Part shown: piece after piece, positions 43,300 through 54,500 of the stretch
Layout of the letters: every line of letters begins with the position of its first letter
Numbering within the stretch: position 1 is the first letter of the stretch
Assembly: GCA_009667805.1 (NCBI GenBank)
Contig: CM019063.1
Span: 196,210,954-196,274,953 of the forward strand
Origin: Leptobrachium leishanense
Taxonomy: Eukaryota > Chordata > Amphibia > Anura > Megophryidae
DNA length: 64,000 nt
Direction of reading: 5' to 3'
Position numbers and translations under genes: made by a program
The notes under the pieces: model-generated
The model's input: the letters and a program-made list of their open reading frames with translations, nothing else
What the model was told of the DNA's origin: nothing
Databases searched by the model: none

Positions 43300-44120
43300 G
43301 TGCCGTCACACAGTAACCCCTCTGAGGATATGAATCTGATACAGGCGTCAGTGCCAGTGCACCCAAATATTGTGCTTTTGGTGCCAGGCCAGCAAGTGCA
43401 TTCATACAGTAACTCCTCTCTGGTATTGTGGAAGAATGCAGGGGTGGACCTTGCGGTCCTATATTAAAAAGATATGCATCTGGTAATGGGCGTCAGTGCA
43501 CCCAGATATTGTGCTTTTGGTGCCAGGCCAGCAAGTGCATTCATACAGTAACCCCTCTGTGTATTGTGGAAGAGTGCAGGGGAGGACCATGCGGTCCTAT
43601 ATTAAAAAGATATGAATCTGGTAATGGGCGTCAGTGCACCCAGATATTGTGCTTTTGGTGCCAGGCCAGCAAGTGCATTCATACAGTAACCCCTCTGTGG
43701 TATTGTGGAAGAGTGCAGGGTTGGACCCTGCGGTTCAAAAAATTAAAATGATATAGATGTGGCACAGGCGTCATTGCAGCCAAATATTGCGCCTTTCATG
43801 GCAGCAAGTGCCTTCACACCGTAACCCTTTTGTGGTATTGTGGAAGAGTGCAGGGTTGGACCCTGCGGTTCAAAAAATTAAAGTGATATAGATGTGGCAC
43901 AGGCGTCATTGCAGCCAAATATTGTGCCTTTCATGGCAGCAAGTGCCTTCACACCGTAACCCTTTTGTGGTATTGTGGAAGAGTGCAGGGTTGGACCCTG
44001 CGGTTAAAAAAATTAAAATGATATAGCTGTGGCACAGGCATCAGTGCAGCCAAATATTGTGCCTTTCATGGCAGCAAGTGCATTCACACCGTAACCCTTT
44101 TGTGGTATTGTGGAAGAGTT
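43300..44120. repeat. 3' tandem repeat of hAT copy 2, 135-bp period
   Basis: GTAACCCTTTTGTGGTATTG starts at 43821, 43956 and 44091, an exact 135-bp spacing. Earlier units at about 43310-43700 are more diverged. Each holds GAGTGCAGGGTTGGACCCTG and GCCAAATATTG. It corresponds to 11750-12070 in copy 1. Short open frames here (for example 43428-43751) are repeat products. Confidence 0.88.
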
Positions 44121-44160
44121 CAGTGCTGGAGGTTTTGCGAATGCAGAAGATATCGCCGAT

Positions 44161-45540
44161 CTATTCTGTTACGTCAGCATCAGGTGATTGATAACTGCTG
44201 ATCCAGGACTGATTCATTTTTATAAATGTCAGCCGGTCTACAGAGTCGGTGGACAGACGCACTCTTTTGTCTGTGACAAAACCTCCAGCGGCACTGAACG
44301 TCCTTTCAGAAAGCACACTGGATGAAGGGCAAACTAGTAGCTGTATAGCATATTGGCTACGTTCTGGCCAGTGATCCAATCTCAACACCCAGTAAGCCAG
44401 TGGATCATCTGCTGGAAAGTTATCCAGGTCTGCCCTTGCCCCTAGGTAGTCCTGCACCATATGGTGAAGACCCTGGCAATAGGTGCCTACATTTGACGTC
44501 CCTGGGCGTCGTGGACTAAAAAAATTAAAAATTGCATCAGTCAAGCGGCCCTGGCCTTCACCACTATTCCTCTGATCATCCGCAGCCTCAGAAGCACGTG
44601 TGTCATCACTTGGTAACCTACCAGTGCCTGGAAAGGTGTTACACAAGTGTCGCTTTAGAGCGTGCTAAAGTTTTTTCATCCTGTGCTCCCTCTGTGCGGG
44701 CAGGATGAGCTCTGCAACTTTACCCTTGTATCGTGGATCAAGAAGGGTTGCCGAGGGTTGCAGAGTTCCTGCGTGTGTGCCTTGAGACAACAGCGCTCTG
44801 CACCTGAGTAGCTCTGACATCTGATGCCTTGGACTGGCTAGTACTACGGTTGGTCATAGAGGATGTTGTGCCTCGTGTTTGCTGTGCCTCCTCCTCCTCC
44901 CCCTCCTCCTCACTTGATTCCTCTGTTCGACTTCGATCTGGCACCCAGGTGGAGTCAGTGACCTCATCATCAATGTCACCTTCACCCCCTATCTCCTCGT
45001 CACTGGAGACAACTTGGCGGTATGCTGCAGCTGCTGGGGCAACATGAGTGCCAGTTATTTGTGTGTCATCACTGGCACCCCCTTCCTCTAGGTTCATTAT
45101 ACTCCCTTCCTCAACCTCAGAGATTGAATCAGAGCACTGTACTTGCTGCGCATCCTCAAGCAGCATGTCACTGTCATTGTAGTCAAACAATTCAGTTGAC
45201 TCCTCCGTGTGTGATAGCGAGGCTACGGCAGGAGTAGCTGTGGACATGGAGGCTGCATTAGATGCTTTGGCAGCTGAGGTGGACTGTAAAGCACTACAAG
45301 CCTGGCTGGCAGTGGACTCAGAGGATGAGGATGGCCTGGTTAGCCAATCCACCAAATCCTCTGTATGTTGCTGCTGCTTAAGAAGACGGCCAGCACCAGT
45401 TAGAAAGGACAAGCGTGCCCCTGCAGAGGATGCACAACGTCCACCACGACCAGGGGCACAGCCTCCCGACACAGGGGCTGCTTGCGCTCTTATCTGTGTC
45501 TGGGAGCATCTGCATGTCCTTTTTGTTCTTTCAGACATGG
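44161..45540 (-). pseudogene. hAT transposase remnant with internal deletion
   Basis: The N-terminal part (45540 down to about 44765) starts MSERTKRTCRCSQTQ and keeps the acidic Ser-rich region. It stops at RNSATLGNPS, before the BED zinc finger. The C-terminal part (44646 down to 44161) holds the dimerisation block SERTFSAAGGFVTDKR and SWISSYQSPDAD. In copy 1 these two joins lie near 9213 and 11109, so about 1.9 kb is missing, including the BED finger and both catalytic Asp regions. Both remaining pieces are open, and cleaner than in copy 1. Copies with ends and no working enzyme depend on transposase from elsewhere. Confidence 0.88.
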
Positions 45541-45604
45541 TGAGTGATATATAGATTAAATATATACAGAACTCTGATTCAACTCTGGTATAAAGATTAA
45601 AGAT

Positions 45605-48600
45605 TTTCAGAACTCTGGTATAACTCAGTGAGACACCCTGATAGCTGGCAACCAGTGACAAGACACAGATTACAATTCCCTCCTATAAATCAGTGTGACC
45701 CCCTGATGGGTGGCAGTGGGAAGCCACAGATTACAAGTCTCAGAAACCTCCTATAAATCAGTGAGACCCCCTGATGGGTGGCAGTGAGAAGCCACAGATT
45801 ACAAGTCTCAGAAACCTCCTATAAATCAGTGAGACCCCCTGATGGGTGGCAGTGAGAAGCCACAGATTACAAATCTCAGAACCCTCCTATAAATCAGTGT
45901 GACCCCCTGATGGGTGGCAGTGAGAAGCCACAGATTACAAATCTCAGAAACCTCCTATAAATCAGTGAGACCCCCCGATGGGTGGCAGTGAGAAGCCACA
46001 GATTACAAATCTCAGAAACCTCCTATAAATCAGTGCTACCCCCTGATGGGTGGCAGTGAGAAGCCACGGATTACAAATCTCAGAACCCTCCTATAAATCA
46101 GTGTGACCCCCTGATGGGTGGCAGTGAGAAGCCACAGATTACAAATCTCAGAAACCTCCTATAAATCAGTGTGTCCCCCTGATGGGTGGCAGTGAGATGA
46201 CACAGATTACAAGTCTCATAAACCTCCTATAAATCAGTGTGACCCCCTGATGGGTGGCAGTGAGAAGCCACAGATTACAAGTCTCAGAAACCTCCTATAA
46301 ATCAGTGTGACCCCCTGATGGGTGGCAGTGAGAAGTCACAGATTACAAGTCTCAGAAACCTCCTATAAATCAGTGTGAGCCCTTGATGGGTGGCAGTGAG
46401 AAGCCACAGATTACAAGTCTCAGAAACCTCCTATAAATCAGTGAGACCCCCTGATGGGTGGCAGTGAGAAGCCACAGATTACAAATCTCAGAAACCTCCT
46501 ATAAATCAGTGTGACCCCCTGATGGGTGGCAGTGAGAAGCCACAGATTACAAGTCTCAGAAACCTCCTATAAATCAGTGTGACCCCCTGATGGGTGGCAG
46601 TGAGAAGCCACAGATTACAAGTCTCATATACCTCCTATAAATCAGTGTGACCCCTTGATGGGTGGCAGTGAGAAGCCACAGATTACAAATCTCAGAAACC
46701 TCCTATAAATAAGTGAGACCCCGTGATGGGTGGCAGTGAGAAGCCACAGATTACATGTCTCAGAAACCTCCTATAAATCAGTGTGACCCCCTGATGGGTG
46801 GCAGTGAGAAGACACAGATTACAAGTCTCAGAAACCTCCTATAAATCAGTGTGTCCCCCTGATGGGTGGCAGTGAGATGACACAGATTACAAGTCTCATA
46901 AACCTCCTATAAATCAGTGTGACCCCCTGATGGGTGGCAGTGAGAAGCCACAGATTACAAGTCTCAGAAACCTCCTATAAATCAGGGTGACCCCCTGATG
47001 GGTGGCAGTTAGAAGCCACAGATTACAAGTCTCATATACCTCCTATAAATCAGTGTGACCCCTTTATGGGTGGCAGTGAGAAGCCGCAGATTACAAGTCT
47101 CAGAAACCTCCTATAAATCAGTGAGACCCCGTGATGGGTGGCAGTGAGAAGCCACAGATTACATGTCTCAGAAACCTCCTATAAATCAGTGTGACCCCCT
47201 GATGGGTGGCAGTGAGAAGACACAGATTACAATTCGCATAAATCGCTAGAAGTATGTGGGACCCCTGATGGGTGGCAGTGAGAAGACACAGATTACAATT
47301 CGCATAAATCTGCTAGAAGTATGTGGGACCCCCTGATGGGTGGCAGTGAGAAGCCACGGATTACAAATCTCAGAAACCTCCTATAAATTCAGTGTGACCC
47401 CCTGATGGGTGGCAGTGAGAAGTCACAGATTACAAGTCTCAGAAACCTCCTATAAATCAGGTGTCCCCCTGATGGGTGGCAGTGAGATGACACAGATTAC
47501 AAATCTCATAAACTCCTATAAATCAGTGTGACCCCCTGATGGGTGGCAGTGAGAAGCCACAGATTACAAGTCTCAGAAACCCCTATAAAATCAGTGTGAC
47601 CCCCTGATGGGTGGCAGTGAGAAGTCACAGATTACAAGTCTCAGAAACCTCCTATAAATCAGTGTGAGCCCTTGAATGGGTGGCAGTGAGAAGCCACAGA
47701 TTACAAGTCTCAGAAACCTCCTATAAATCAGTGAGACCCCGTGATGGGTGGCAGTGAGAAGCCACAGATTACATGTCTCAGAAACCTCCTATAAATCAGT
47801 GTGACCCCCTGATGAGTGCAGTGAGAAGACACAGATTACAAGTCTCAGAAACCTCCTATAAATCAGTGTGTCCCCCTGATGGGTGGCAGTGAGATGACAC
47901 AGATTACAAGTCTCATAAACTCCTATAAATCAGTGTGACCCCCTGATGGGTGGCAGTGAGAAGCCACAGATTACAAGTCTCAGAAACCTCCTATAAATCA
48001 GGGTGACCCCCTGATGGTGGCAGTTAGAAGCCACAGATTACAAGTCTCATATACCTCCTATAAATCAGTGTGACCCCTTTATGGGTGGCAGTGAGAAGCC
48101 GCAGATTACAAGTCTCAGAAACCTCCTATAAATCAGTGAGACCCCGTGATGGGTGGCAGTGAGAAGCCACAGATTACATGTCTCAGAAACCTCCTATAAA
48201 TCAGTGTGACCCCCTGATGGGTGGCAGTGAGAAGACACAGATTACAATTCGCATAAATCTGCTAGAAGTATGTGGGACCCCTGATGGGTGGCAGTGAGAA
48301 GACACAGATTACAATTCGCATAAATCTGCTAGAAGTATGTGGGACCCCCTGATGGGTGGCAGTGAGAAGCCACGGATTACAAATCTCAGAAACCTCCTAT
48401 AAATCAGTGTGACCCCCTGATGGGTGGCAGTGAGAAGCCACAGATTACAAGTCTCAGAAACCTCCTATAAATCAGTGTGTCCCCCTGATGGGTGGCAGTG
48501 AGATGACACAGATTACAAATCTCATAAACCTCCTATAAATCAGTGTGACCCCCTGATGGGTGGCAGTGAGAAGCCACAGATTACAAGTCTCAGAAACCTC

Positions 48601-50340
48601 CTATAAATCAGTGTGACCCCCTGATGGGTGGCAGTGAGAAGTCACAGATTACAAGTCTCAGAAACCTCCTATAAATCAGTGTGAGCCCTTGATGGGTGGC
48701 AGTGAGAAGCCACAGATTACAAGTCTCAGAAACCTCCTATAAATCAGTGAGACCCCCTTTATGGGGCAGTGAAAAGCCACAGATTACAAATCTCAGAAAC
48801 CTCCTATAAATCAGTGTGACCCCCTGATGGGTGGCAGTGAGAAGCCACAGATTACAAGTCTCAGAAACCTCCTATAAATCAGTGTGACTCCCTGATGGGT
48901 GGCAGTTAGAAGCCACAGATTACAAATCTCATATACCTCCTATAAATCAGTGTGACCCCTTGATGGGTGGCAGTGAGAAGCCACAGATTACAAGTCTCAG
49001 AAACCTCCTATAAATCAGTGAGACGCCGTGATGGGTGGCAGTGAGAAGCCACAGATTACATGTCTCAGAAACCTCCTATAAATCAGTGTGACCCCCTGAT
49101 GGGTGGCAGTGAGAAGACACAGATTACAAGTCTCAGAAACCTCCTATAAATCAGTGTGACCCCCTGATGGGTGTCAGTGAAAAGCCACAGATTACAATTC
49201 GCATAAATCTGCTAGAAGTATGTGGGACCCCTGATGGGTGGCAGTGAGAAGATACAGATTACAATTCGCATAAATCTGCTAGAAGTATGTGGGACCCCCT
49301 GATGGGTGGCAGTGAGAAGCCACAGATTACAAATCTCAGAAACCTCCTATAAATCAGTGTGACCCCCTGATGGGTGGCAGTGAGAATACACAGATTACAA
49401 GTCTCAGAAACCTCCTATAAATCAGTGTGACCCCCTGATGGGTGTCAGTGAGAAGCCACAGATTACAATTCGCATAAATCTGATAGAAGTATGTGTGACC
49501 CCCTGATGGGTGGAAGTGAGAAGACACAGATTACAATTCGCATAAATCTGCTAGAAGTATGTGTGACCCCCTGATGGGTGGAAGTGAGAAGACACAGATT
49601 ACAATTCGCATAAATCTGCTAGAAGTATGTGGGACCCCCTGATGGGTGGCAGTGAGAAGCCACAGATTACAAATCTCAGAAACCTCCTATAAATCAGTGT
49701 GACACCTGATGGGTGGCAGTGAGAAGCCACAGATTACAAGTCTCAGAAACCTCCTATAAATCAGTGAGACCCCCTGATGGGTGGCAGTGAGAAGCCACAG
49801 ATTACAAATCTCATAAACCTCCTATAAATCAGTGTGACCCCTTGATGGGTGGCAGTGAGAAGCCACAGATTACAAGCCTCAGAAACCTCCTGTAAATCAG
49901 TGTGACCCCCTGATGGGTGGCAGTGAGAAGACACAGATTACAAGTCTCAGAAACCTCCTATAAATCAGTGTGACCCCCTAATGGGTGGCAGTGAGAAGCC
50001 ACAGATTAGAAATCTCAGAAACCTCCTACAAATCAGTGTGACCCCCTGATGGGTGTCAGTGAGAAACCACAGATTACAAATCGCATAAATCTGCTAGAAG
50101 TATGTGGGACCCCCTGATGGGTGGCAGTGAGAAGCCACAGATTACAATTCGCATAAATCTGCTAGAAGTATGTGGGACCCCCTGATGGGTGGCAGTGAGA
50201 AGCCACAGATTACAAATCTCAGAAACCTCCTATAAATCAGTGAGACCCCCTGATGGGTGGCAGCCAGTGAGAACACACGGATTATAACAATTCCCAAATA
50301 TTTTGTAGAAATTAGTGTCCCCCAAAATACTTGCTGGCAG
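45605..50340. repeat. 68-bp satellite array inside hAT copy 2
   Basis: About 68 units contain CTCCTATAAATCAGTGTGAC, CCCCTGATGGGTGGCAGTGA and GAAGCCACAGATTACAAGTC. The spacing is 68 bp (CTCCTATAAATCAG at 45748 and 45816). A variant with TTCGCATAAATCTGCTAGAA and GTATGTGGGACC recurs in blocks. Groups of about 15 units are repeated (for example the GGCAGTTAGAAG variant at 46981 and 47997). The unit is homologous to the 79-bp minisatellite of copy 1. It lies between promoter and gene, in the position of a 5' UTR or intron. Confidence 0.95.
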
Positions 50341-50377
50341 TGACAAGAGACAGATCATCTCAATTCCGAGATATTTA

Positions 50378-51303
50378 CAGGGTTATCCAAAGAGATTCAA
50401 AAAGTCACCGCACGTTCGGTGACTTTTCGTTCTCTTCAATTCGGTTCGTGTTGCCGATCCCATTTCGGTGACCCTGCGGTGTATTCAGCAAACACCACAG
50501 GGTCCCCGAATTGCAGGGAAAAGCTACCGCCAACCTGACGAAAACTAACCGCAAAACCTGCCGAATTCACGCCGAAAACCCGCAAAAACATCTGGATTAA
50601 CCCGTCGAAGACGCCGGAAAAACCCGAGCAGGAGCCGATCACACACAGCAAAGCCGCCTGAAAAAGCCGATAAAAAGCCGACACCGCAGACAGAGGGAGG
50701 TGAATAAATTTGCAAAACAGTTTGTATGAATGTGAAAGTGAAAAGCTGTTTGCAAAGAAACTACTGAGCGAAAATGTCTGAAATTTGCATATGAGGTCCA
50801 GGGAATGATAATAAAGAGGGCTGTTACAGGAAAAATAAGTTAATTTAAAAAAAAAAAATTCGGACTTTTAAAAGAAAAAAAAAAAATTCTGAAAAATGCT
50901 TAAAGTATCCTAAAAAATCTATAAATAAAGAGACTCTTTACTGCAGAATTTTATAATGAACGGTTTATTAGATATTGAATTAAAACGGGAATATTTTTAA
51001 CATTGAAGCCTATGGGATTCTCCTGAATTAACTTGCCGAATTAAACCACCGAATGGCAGGGCATTTCGGGAACCTTTCACTGCTGGTTTTCGTTCTCTGA
51101 ATAGCCGAAGCAGTGCATTTTCATGGGGATTTCACTGCCCTCGAACAGGCACCGAACAGGCACCGTATGTGCAGGCAATTCGCCAGGATTTGGCGAATTG
51201 CCTGCTCTCTGGATAGCCGAATGGCCAGGAAAGGTAACCGAACGCTGATTTTCAGCGTTCGGTTACCTTTCTCAAGCAATTCGGATCTCTTTGGATAACC
51301 CTG
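50378..51303. mobile_element. MITE family A, copy inside the hAT satellite
   Basis: It begins CAGGGTTATCCAAAGAGATT and ends ATCTCTTTGGATAACCCTG. Flanks are TTA (50375-50377) and ATA (51304-51306), so the duplication has one change. Near its right end GAAAGGTAACCGAACGCTGA and its exact complement form a 20-bp perfect hairpin (51228-51270). The other end has the CACCGCACGT/TCGGTG hairpin. It is 926 bp and non-coding. It inserted after the satellite existed. Confidence 0.88.
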
Positions 51304-51640
51304 ATAGTAAAAATTAGTGACCCCCCAAAATACTGCATGGACTGGCTGTGTGACAAGACACAGGTCACTTCAATTCCCAAATGTTTTGTAGAAATTAGTG
51401 ACCCCCAAATTACTTGCTGGCAGTGACAAGACACAGAAGATCACCTCAATTCCCAAATGTTTTGTAGAAATTTGTGACCCCCAAAATACTTGCTGGCAGT
51501 GACAAGACACAGATCACCTCAATTCCCAAATGTTTTGTAGAAATTTGTGACCCACAAAATACTTGCTGGCAGTGACAAAACACACATCACCTCAATTCCC
51601 AGATATTTGGTAGAAATGAGACCCCCCCAGACCCCCCCTC
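51304..51640. repeat. Diverged repeat units, about 72 bp, at the array edge
   Basis: Units share TTGTAGAAATTAGTGACCCC, AATACTTGCTGGCAGTGACA and CACAGATCACCTCAATTCCC. The word order (CAGTG or TAGTG, CCCC, GGCAGTGA, CACAGAT) is that of the 68-bp unit, so these look like older, diverged members at the array boundary. They continue from 50275-50377 across the MITE. Confidence 0.75.
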
Positions 51641-51731
51641 AGTAGCGTGGCAGACCGGCAGTAAGAACACACAACAACAATCTCCTATGAAATCTCCTCT
51701 CAAATGCGTGCAGATGCGCTGCGTGGAAACC

Positions 51732-51794
51732 TTATATAGTGTGCTGCGGGACTTAGCTCTGTGAGCCCATGATTGGGCAAAATTTGCCCAATCA
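51732..51794 (-). promoter_or_regulatory. hAT copy 2 promoter: TATA and paired CCAAT boxes
   Basis: On the minus strand a TATATAAG box (51732-51738 region) lies 30-60 bp downstream of a palindrome with arms TGATTGGGC/GCCCAATCA (51770-51794). The arrangement matches 6464-6530 in copy 1 almost base for base. Confidence 0.65.
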
Positions 51795-52038
51795 GGACTC
51801 TGAGCCGTGATTGGCATAGTGTTGAACCTGTCTTGCACCAGACCTGTGGTCAGGTGCAAGGCTGTAGCCAATTACGAGCTTCAGGCCAGTGGGAAAGTGC
51901 ATTGTGGTCCATTGGTGCATTTGTGTCGAACATGCGCGAACACTCGGAAATGTTCGGAGTTCGCGAGCAGACCGAACAGGCTAAATTCGGTCCGAACTCC
52001 GAACCGTCCGAACCGAACAGCACATCCCTAATTAGCAT

Positions 52039-52560
52039 CAGCGGATCTAGCTCAGGCCTGAAATGCTCATGGTGGAGTAACAGCAGCATAGAAGGAAGGG
52101 TAGACAGAACAACATGACCTGATCCCATAGCCTAAGGGTTGTCTTGGTATATGGGGACTTTCCGAGGTAGCCAGGAGCTCAATATACTTCCATGCCTTCT
52201 CTTTGTGACCCATTGGACTGGTTGGATGCTTGATTGAGTGTCCAGGCCCTCTGTGATCATGCACATGTTTGTTGCTTGCAGCAAGCCAGCAGCATGTGAC
52301 GTCCAGACAATTGCAGAGGCAGCCGTTTGCTGGATTTCAGGGATGTTCTCAAATTATTGAAAGAGTTAATATGGGAGTGAGGTGCGGAATGTTGATCAGT
52401 AGGGGTTAATGTTTAACTGTTTAAATATCCCCCACATCCATCTTGTTTTATCTCCATAGTATACTTTTAAGCAGGGACCTCCAACTCTGGCTCTGCAGAT
52501 TTTTTTGAACTAAGCTCCCTTGATTCTCTGGCCATCTATTGCATTCAAGGAATTCAGGGA
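52039..52560. other. Spacer between hAT copies 2 and 3
   Basis: No gene was seen. The end near 52475-52560 (CCTCCAACTCTGGCTCTGCA) is the rough complement of sequence just after copy 3 (ATCTGGGGAGACCAGAGTC). Copy 3 thus inserted in a small fold-back repeat. Confidence 0.45.
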
Positions 52561-52664
52561 ATTGTAGGTAGGGATGAGCTGTTCGGTTCGATCTGTTCAG
52601 AGTTCGCATCGAACTTCGAACTTTTTGGGACGTTCGCCAAAAGTTCGTAAAAAATATTTGAAAA

Positions 52665-52800
52665 AAGTATAAAAAATGCTTAAAAAATACTAAAAAAATC
52701 GAGAAATAAAGAGACTCTTTACTGCAGAATATTATAAGCAACAGTTTATTAGATATTGAATTAAAACGGGAATATTTTTAACATTGAAGCCTATGGGATA
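52665..52800. mobile_element. Family A MITE fragment inside hAT copy 3
   Basis: ATAAAGAGACTCTTTACTGC, AGTTTATTAGATATTGAATT and GAATATTTTTAACATTGAAG match the interior of family A copies at 12879, 17185 and 50378. The MITE ends are absent, so only about 135 bp was captured or remains. Confidence 0.7.
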
Positions 52801-53376
52801 AAACATTTTTGTTACTAAAACATCAGGCACATCTGGCAGACACAGCCCTCTAATCAGGCACTGTAGAGGACAGCCTGCAGGGGCCTCCCAAGGATCCCCT
52901 TGAGGAGCATGCGATGACAGAGCTGCGACTGTGCGGGCTAGCCACCCAATGCATGTGGCAGAGACAGGCATTGCAGGGAGGGAACCACTGCACCTGCGGC
53001 ACGGGAGACCCCCCCACAACCAGGATCAAGGGTGCCCCCACTGACCACCAGGCTAAGGTAAGGCAACACATTTCTAAAAAAAATTAAATCTGAGGACGTT
53101 TTTAAATGTCCCCGGGAACATAAAATAAAACTTTTTTTTTCTTTCTCTACCTGGCTGAATGTATTTAATTATATATATTAGATACATTCAGCCAGGTAGA
53201 GGGGTGGCATGGTGGGCTGCGCGGGGCCTCATGCAGTGGTTTGTTTTTTTTGTGTGTATATTTCTAGCAAATTTATAGGGAAGGTAAGGGCAGGTATGAT
53301 ATATATAATATATAGATAAGATATATATCTATATTCTTATAAATATATATACCAGACTTGTATCACACACACATTT

Positions 53377-53535
53377 TGGCAACTAATTGCCCCCCCCATT
53401 TGGTTGATCCCTCCAGAAGAAATGTTGAACCCGATAGAGCAGAGAATAATATAATATATTCTCTGCTCTGTCGGGTTCAACATTTCTTCTGGAGGGATCA
53501 GCCATATGGGGGGGGCACATTTAGTTGAGATTGTC
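53377..53535. repeat. Large hairpin, arms of about 70 bp
   Basis: GATCCCTCCAGAAGAAATGT and TTGAACCCGATAGAGCAGAG pair with their near-perfect complements at 53455-53503 around a loop ATATAATATA. Pairing continues outward through a C-run/G-run (CCCCCCCC/GGGGGGGG). It lies in the foreign centre of hAT copy 3 and is surrounded by (AT)n. It may be a small MITE or could be transcribed into a long stem. Confidence 0.8.
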
Positions 53536-54029
53536 CACATGCCACCCCCCATGTGCGTATGTGTATATATGGTCTGAGGTCTGTGGGTGTATATATATAT
53601 CTGGCGTGTTGATATATACATATATATAGGTCTGCGTGTTAATATATACGTATATGTCTGTGTGTGGTATCAATGCATCCCTACTCTACTCACGGCGCTC
53701 CGTGTCCCTATAATATATATGATCAGGGGTTACCTTTTTTATATTTTTATACTATTCCTATTAATTAACAGTAATTTTTGATGTATTTTATTACGTAGAA
53801 ACTTTTTTTGCCTATATAACATGTGCTTTGTGAAAATAAAACGGTTTTGTGTACATTTTAATTTAGTTAGTGGATTCCTGTCCAGAGCGGTGAGAAGCAA
53901 ACGTAATGTAGTGTAGACACGCTGCGAGGCGGAGCGGAGTGAAGTCAAGCCTGCAAAATGTTTGCTTCTCTTCGCTACGCTGTGCGTCGCTACACGCTCA
54001 GTGTGTCTCAGCCTTTATTCCCACATCTC

Positions 54030-54240
54030 TAGTTTACCGAATCAGTTTGTATACTTGTTACTGACCCTGCTTCTTCTGAGGACCCGATCTGTTGCCGACT
54101 TTGCCTGCCATTTGACTATTCTCTCTGTGTATTCCCTGCCTGTTCTGTTTGCTTCCGGTTGCTACTGGTGTGCGCCGATTCTCACCATATACATTAGCGC
54201 AGTACGAGTGTCTAAACATTGCTGACCCGGTTTTGGTATA
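54030..54240 (+). mobile_element. LTR-like fragment inside hAT copy 3
   Basis: TTTGACTATTCT, GTGTATTCC and TGCTGACCCGGTTTTGGTA parallel the complement of 41190-41330 in the solo LTR. Neither end is present. It abuts the first base homologous to the hAT 3' part at 54241. Confidence 0.5.
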
Positions 54241-54309
54241 GCTGCTGATGTAACTGAATAGATCGGGGATCTCTTCTGCATTACCAAAACCTCCACCACT
54301 GCACTCTTT

Positions 54310-54500
54310 CACACTACCTCAGAGGGGTTACGATGTGAAGGCACTTGCTGCCACCAAAGGCACAATATTTGGGTGCACTGCCACTGACGCCTATACCAGA
54401 TTCATTTTATTTTAATATTGGACCGCAGGGTCCAACCCTGCACTCTTCCACAATACCACAGAGGGGTTACGGTGTGACGGCACTGTTGCCGACAATAAAG
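54310..54500. repeat. 3' repeat of hAT copy 3
   Basis: CAGAGGGGTTACGATGTGAA and a second CAGAGGGGTTACGGTGTGAC lie about 140 bp apart, with CAGGGTCCAACCCTGCACTC between. This is the same repeat as at 11750-12070 and 43300-44120, with the fewest units of the three copies. Confidence 0.75.

Larger units (their letters stand above)
42698..52030 (-). mobile_element. hAT transposon, copy 2 (9.3 kb, 8-bp TSD, inverted)
   Basis: ATTAGCAT flanks it at 42690-42697 and 52031-52038. The ends TATGGATGAGCCGAAC and CGAACAGCACATCCCTA match copy 1 and copy 3. Reading on the minus strand from 52030, it has the promoter, a worn 72-bp repeat block with a family A MITE inside, about 4.7 kb of 68-bp satellite, a transposase gene missing its middle, and about 135-bp 3' repeats. 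It is larger than copy 1 because the satellite grew, even though the gene lost about 1.9 kb. It cannot encode a working transposase. Confidence 0.92.

Noticed and set aside
42698..44160. Possible separate genes in 43428-43751
   Set aside because: The frame is built from the 135-bp 3' repeats of the hAT element.
45605..50340. Regularly spaced repeats resembling a CRISPR array
   Set aside because: The units are continuous with no unique spacers, the host is a vertebrate and no cas genes exist. It is a satellite.
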